A stretch of DNA of 50,442 bases from JAGOUN01 sp040389005. Lineage in GTDB: Bacteria > Pseudomonadota > Gammaproteobacteria > JAGOUN01. The notes under the pieces were generated by a model, which ran no database searches, was not told the DNA's origin, and worked only from the letters and a program-made list of their open reading frames with translations. Position 1 is the first letter of the stretch; each line of letters opens with the position of its first letter. Shown here in pieces: positions 50,395 through 50,442 of the stretch. The stretch spans positions 1 through 50,442 of the forward strand of contig JAZKAS010000033.1 of NCBI GenBank assembly GCA_040389005.1. Reading direction: 5' to 3'. The translations under genes were made by a program, and so were the position numbers.

Positions 50395-50442
50395 ATGCCC
50401 GACAATCAAACCACCGATTTTGGCTTTCAACAAGTCCCCACT
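50395..50442 (+). CDS. ubiE: Start of ubiquinone/menaquinone methyltransferase UbiE (cut by window edge)
   Basis: Only 16 codons are visible: MPDNQTTDFGFQQVPT. The TTDFGFQ.V start is typical of UbiE (E. coli begins with a similar THFGFQTV), the C-methyltransferase of quinone synthesis. AGCGAG at 50378-50383 could be a weak ribosome site. The rest lies outside the window. Confidence 0.75.
   Translation, partial: MPDNQTTDFGFQQVPT

Overview
The window is a dense, low-GC gammaproteobacterial chromosome segment, almost entirely core housekeeping genes. Gene content and gene families suggest a host-associated member of the Legionellales (Coxiella/Legionella-like). Supporting signs are the proteobacterial ATP-grasp type of glutamate-cysteine ligase, a MutL of the endonuclease type, dprA next to topA, a CsrB/RsmZ-like RNA, several orphan proteins without recognisable domains (one of about 1850 residues), and many small palindromic repeats. 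The taxonomic assignment is inference. Two runs of ten N (4351-4360 and 42876-42885) show a draft scaffold. No rRNA, tRNA, CRISPR array, transposase or prophage block was seen.

Layout. 1-8900: an edge-truncated orphan gene, then tsaD, plsY, orn, queG, tsaE, amiB, mutL, a lone receiver protein and miaA (tRNA modification, cell wall and mismatch repair). 8900-20900: an orphan gene coupled to folA, then hemE, rsmA-apaH, a secreted orphan, an AAA_14/DUF4143 ATPase behind a four-unit 22-bp tandem repeat, the def-fmt-rsmB translation operon, a possibly decayed orphan gene and comM. 20900-28600: lipoprotein, tolC, glnA, cytochrome b561, sbcB, xthA, rsmD and a secreted Cys-rich orphan. 28600-38200: trmB, ftsY-ftsX without ftsE, a flavoprotein, a DUF6356-like protein, rpoH, an M50 protease, an OmpA-type lipoprotein and groES-groEL behind a near-consensus sigma-32 promoter. 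38200-46000: gshA-gshB and the giant orphan gene. 46000-50442: dprA, topA (reading frame broken near its 3' end), an 800-bp non-coding stretch holding a strong CsrA-titrating sRNA candidate, and the first 16 codons of ubiE.

How it fits together. tsaD/tsaE, queG, miaA, trmB, rsmA, rsmB, rsmD, def and fmt serve tRNA/rRNA modification and translation initiation. mutL, sbcB, xthA, comM, dprA and topA serve DNA repair, uptake recombination and topology. rpoH and the groESL promoter form a visible heat-shock pair. The most interesting non-gene signals are: (1) a roughly 270-nt RNA at 49943-50210 with about 12 GGA motifs, most in hairpin loops, a strong terminator and an upstream near-perfect GacA/LetA-type box; (2) palindromic repeats inserted in frame into the inter-domain linkers of mutL and dprA; (3) a small repeat whose first bases TAG form the stop codons of tolC, glnA and dprA; (4) an FtsX that has lost the cytoplasmic loop coupling it to FtsE, at a locus where ftsE itself is absent.
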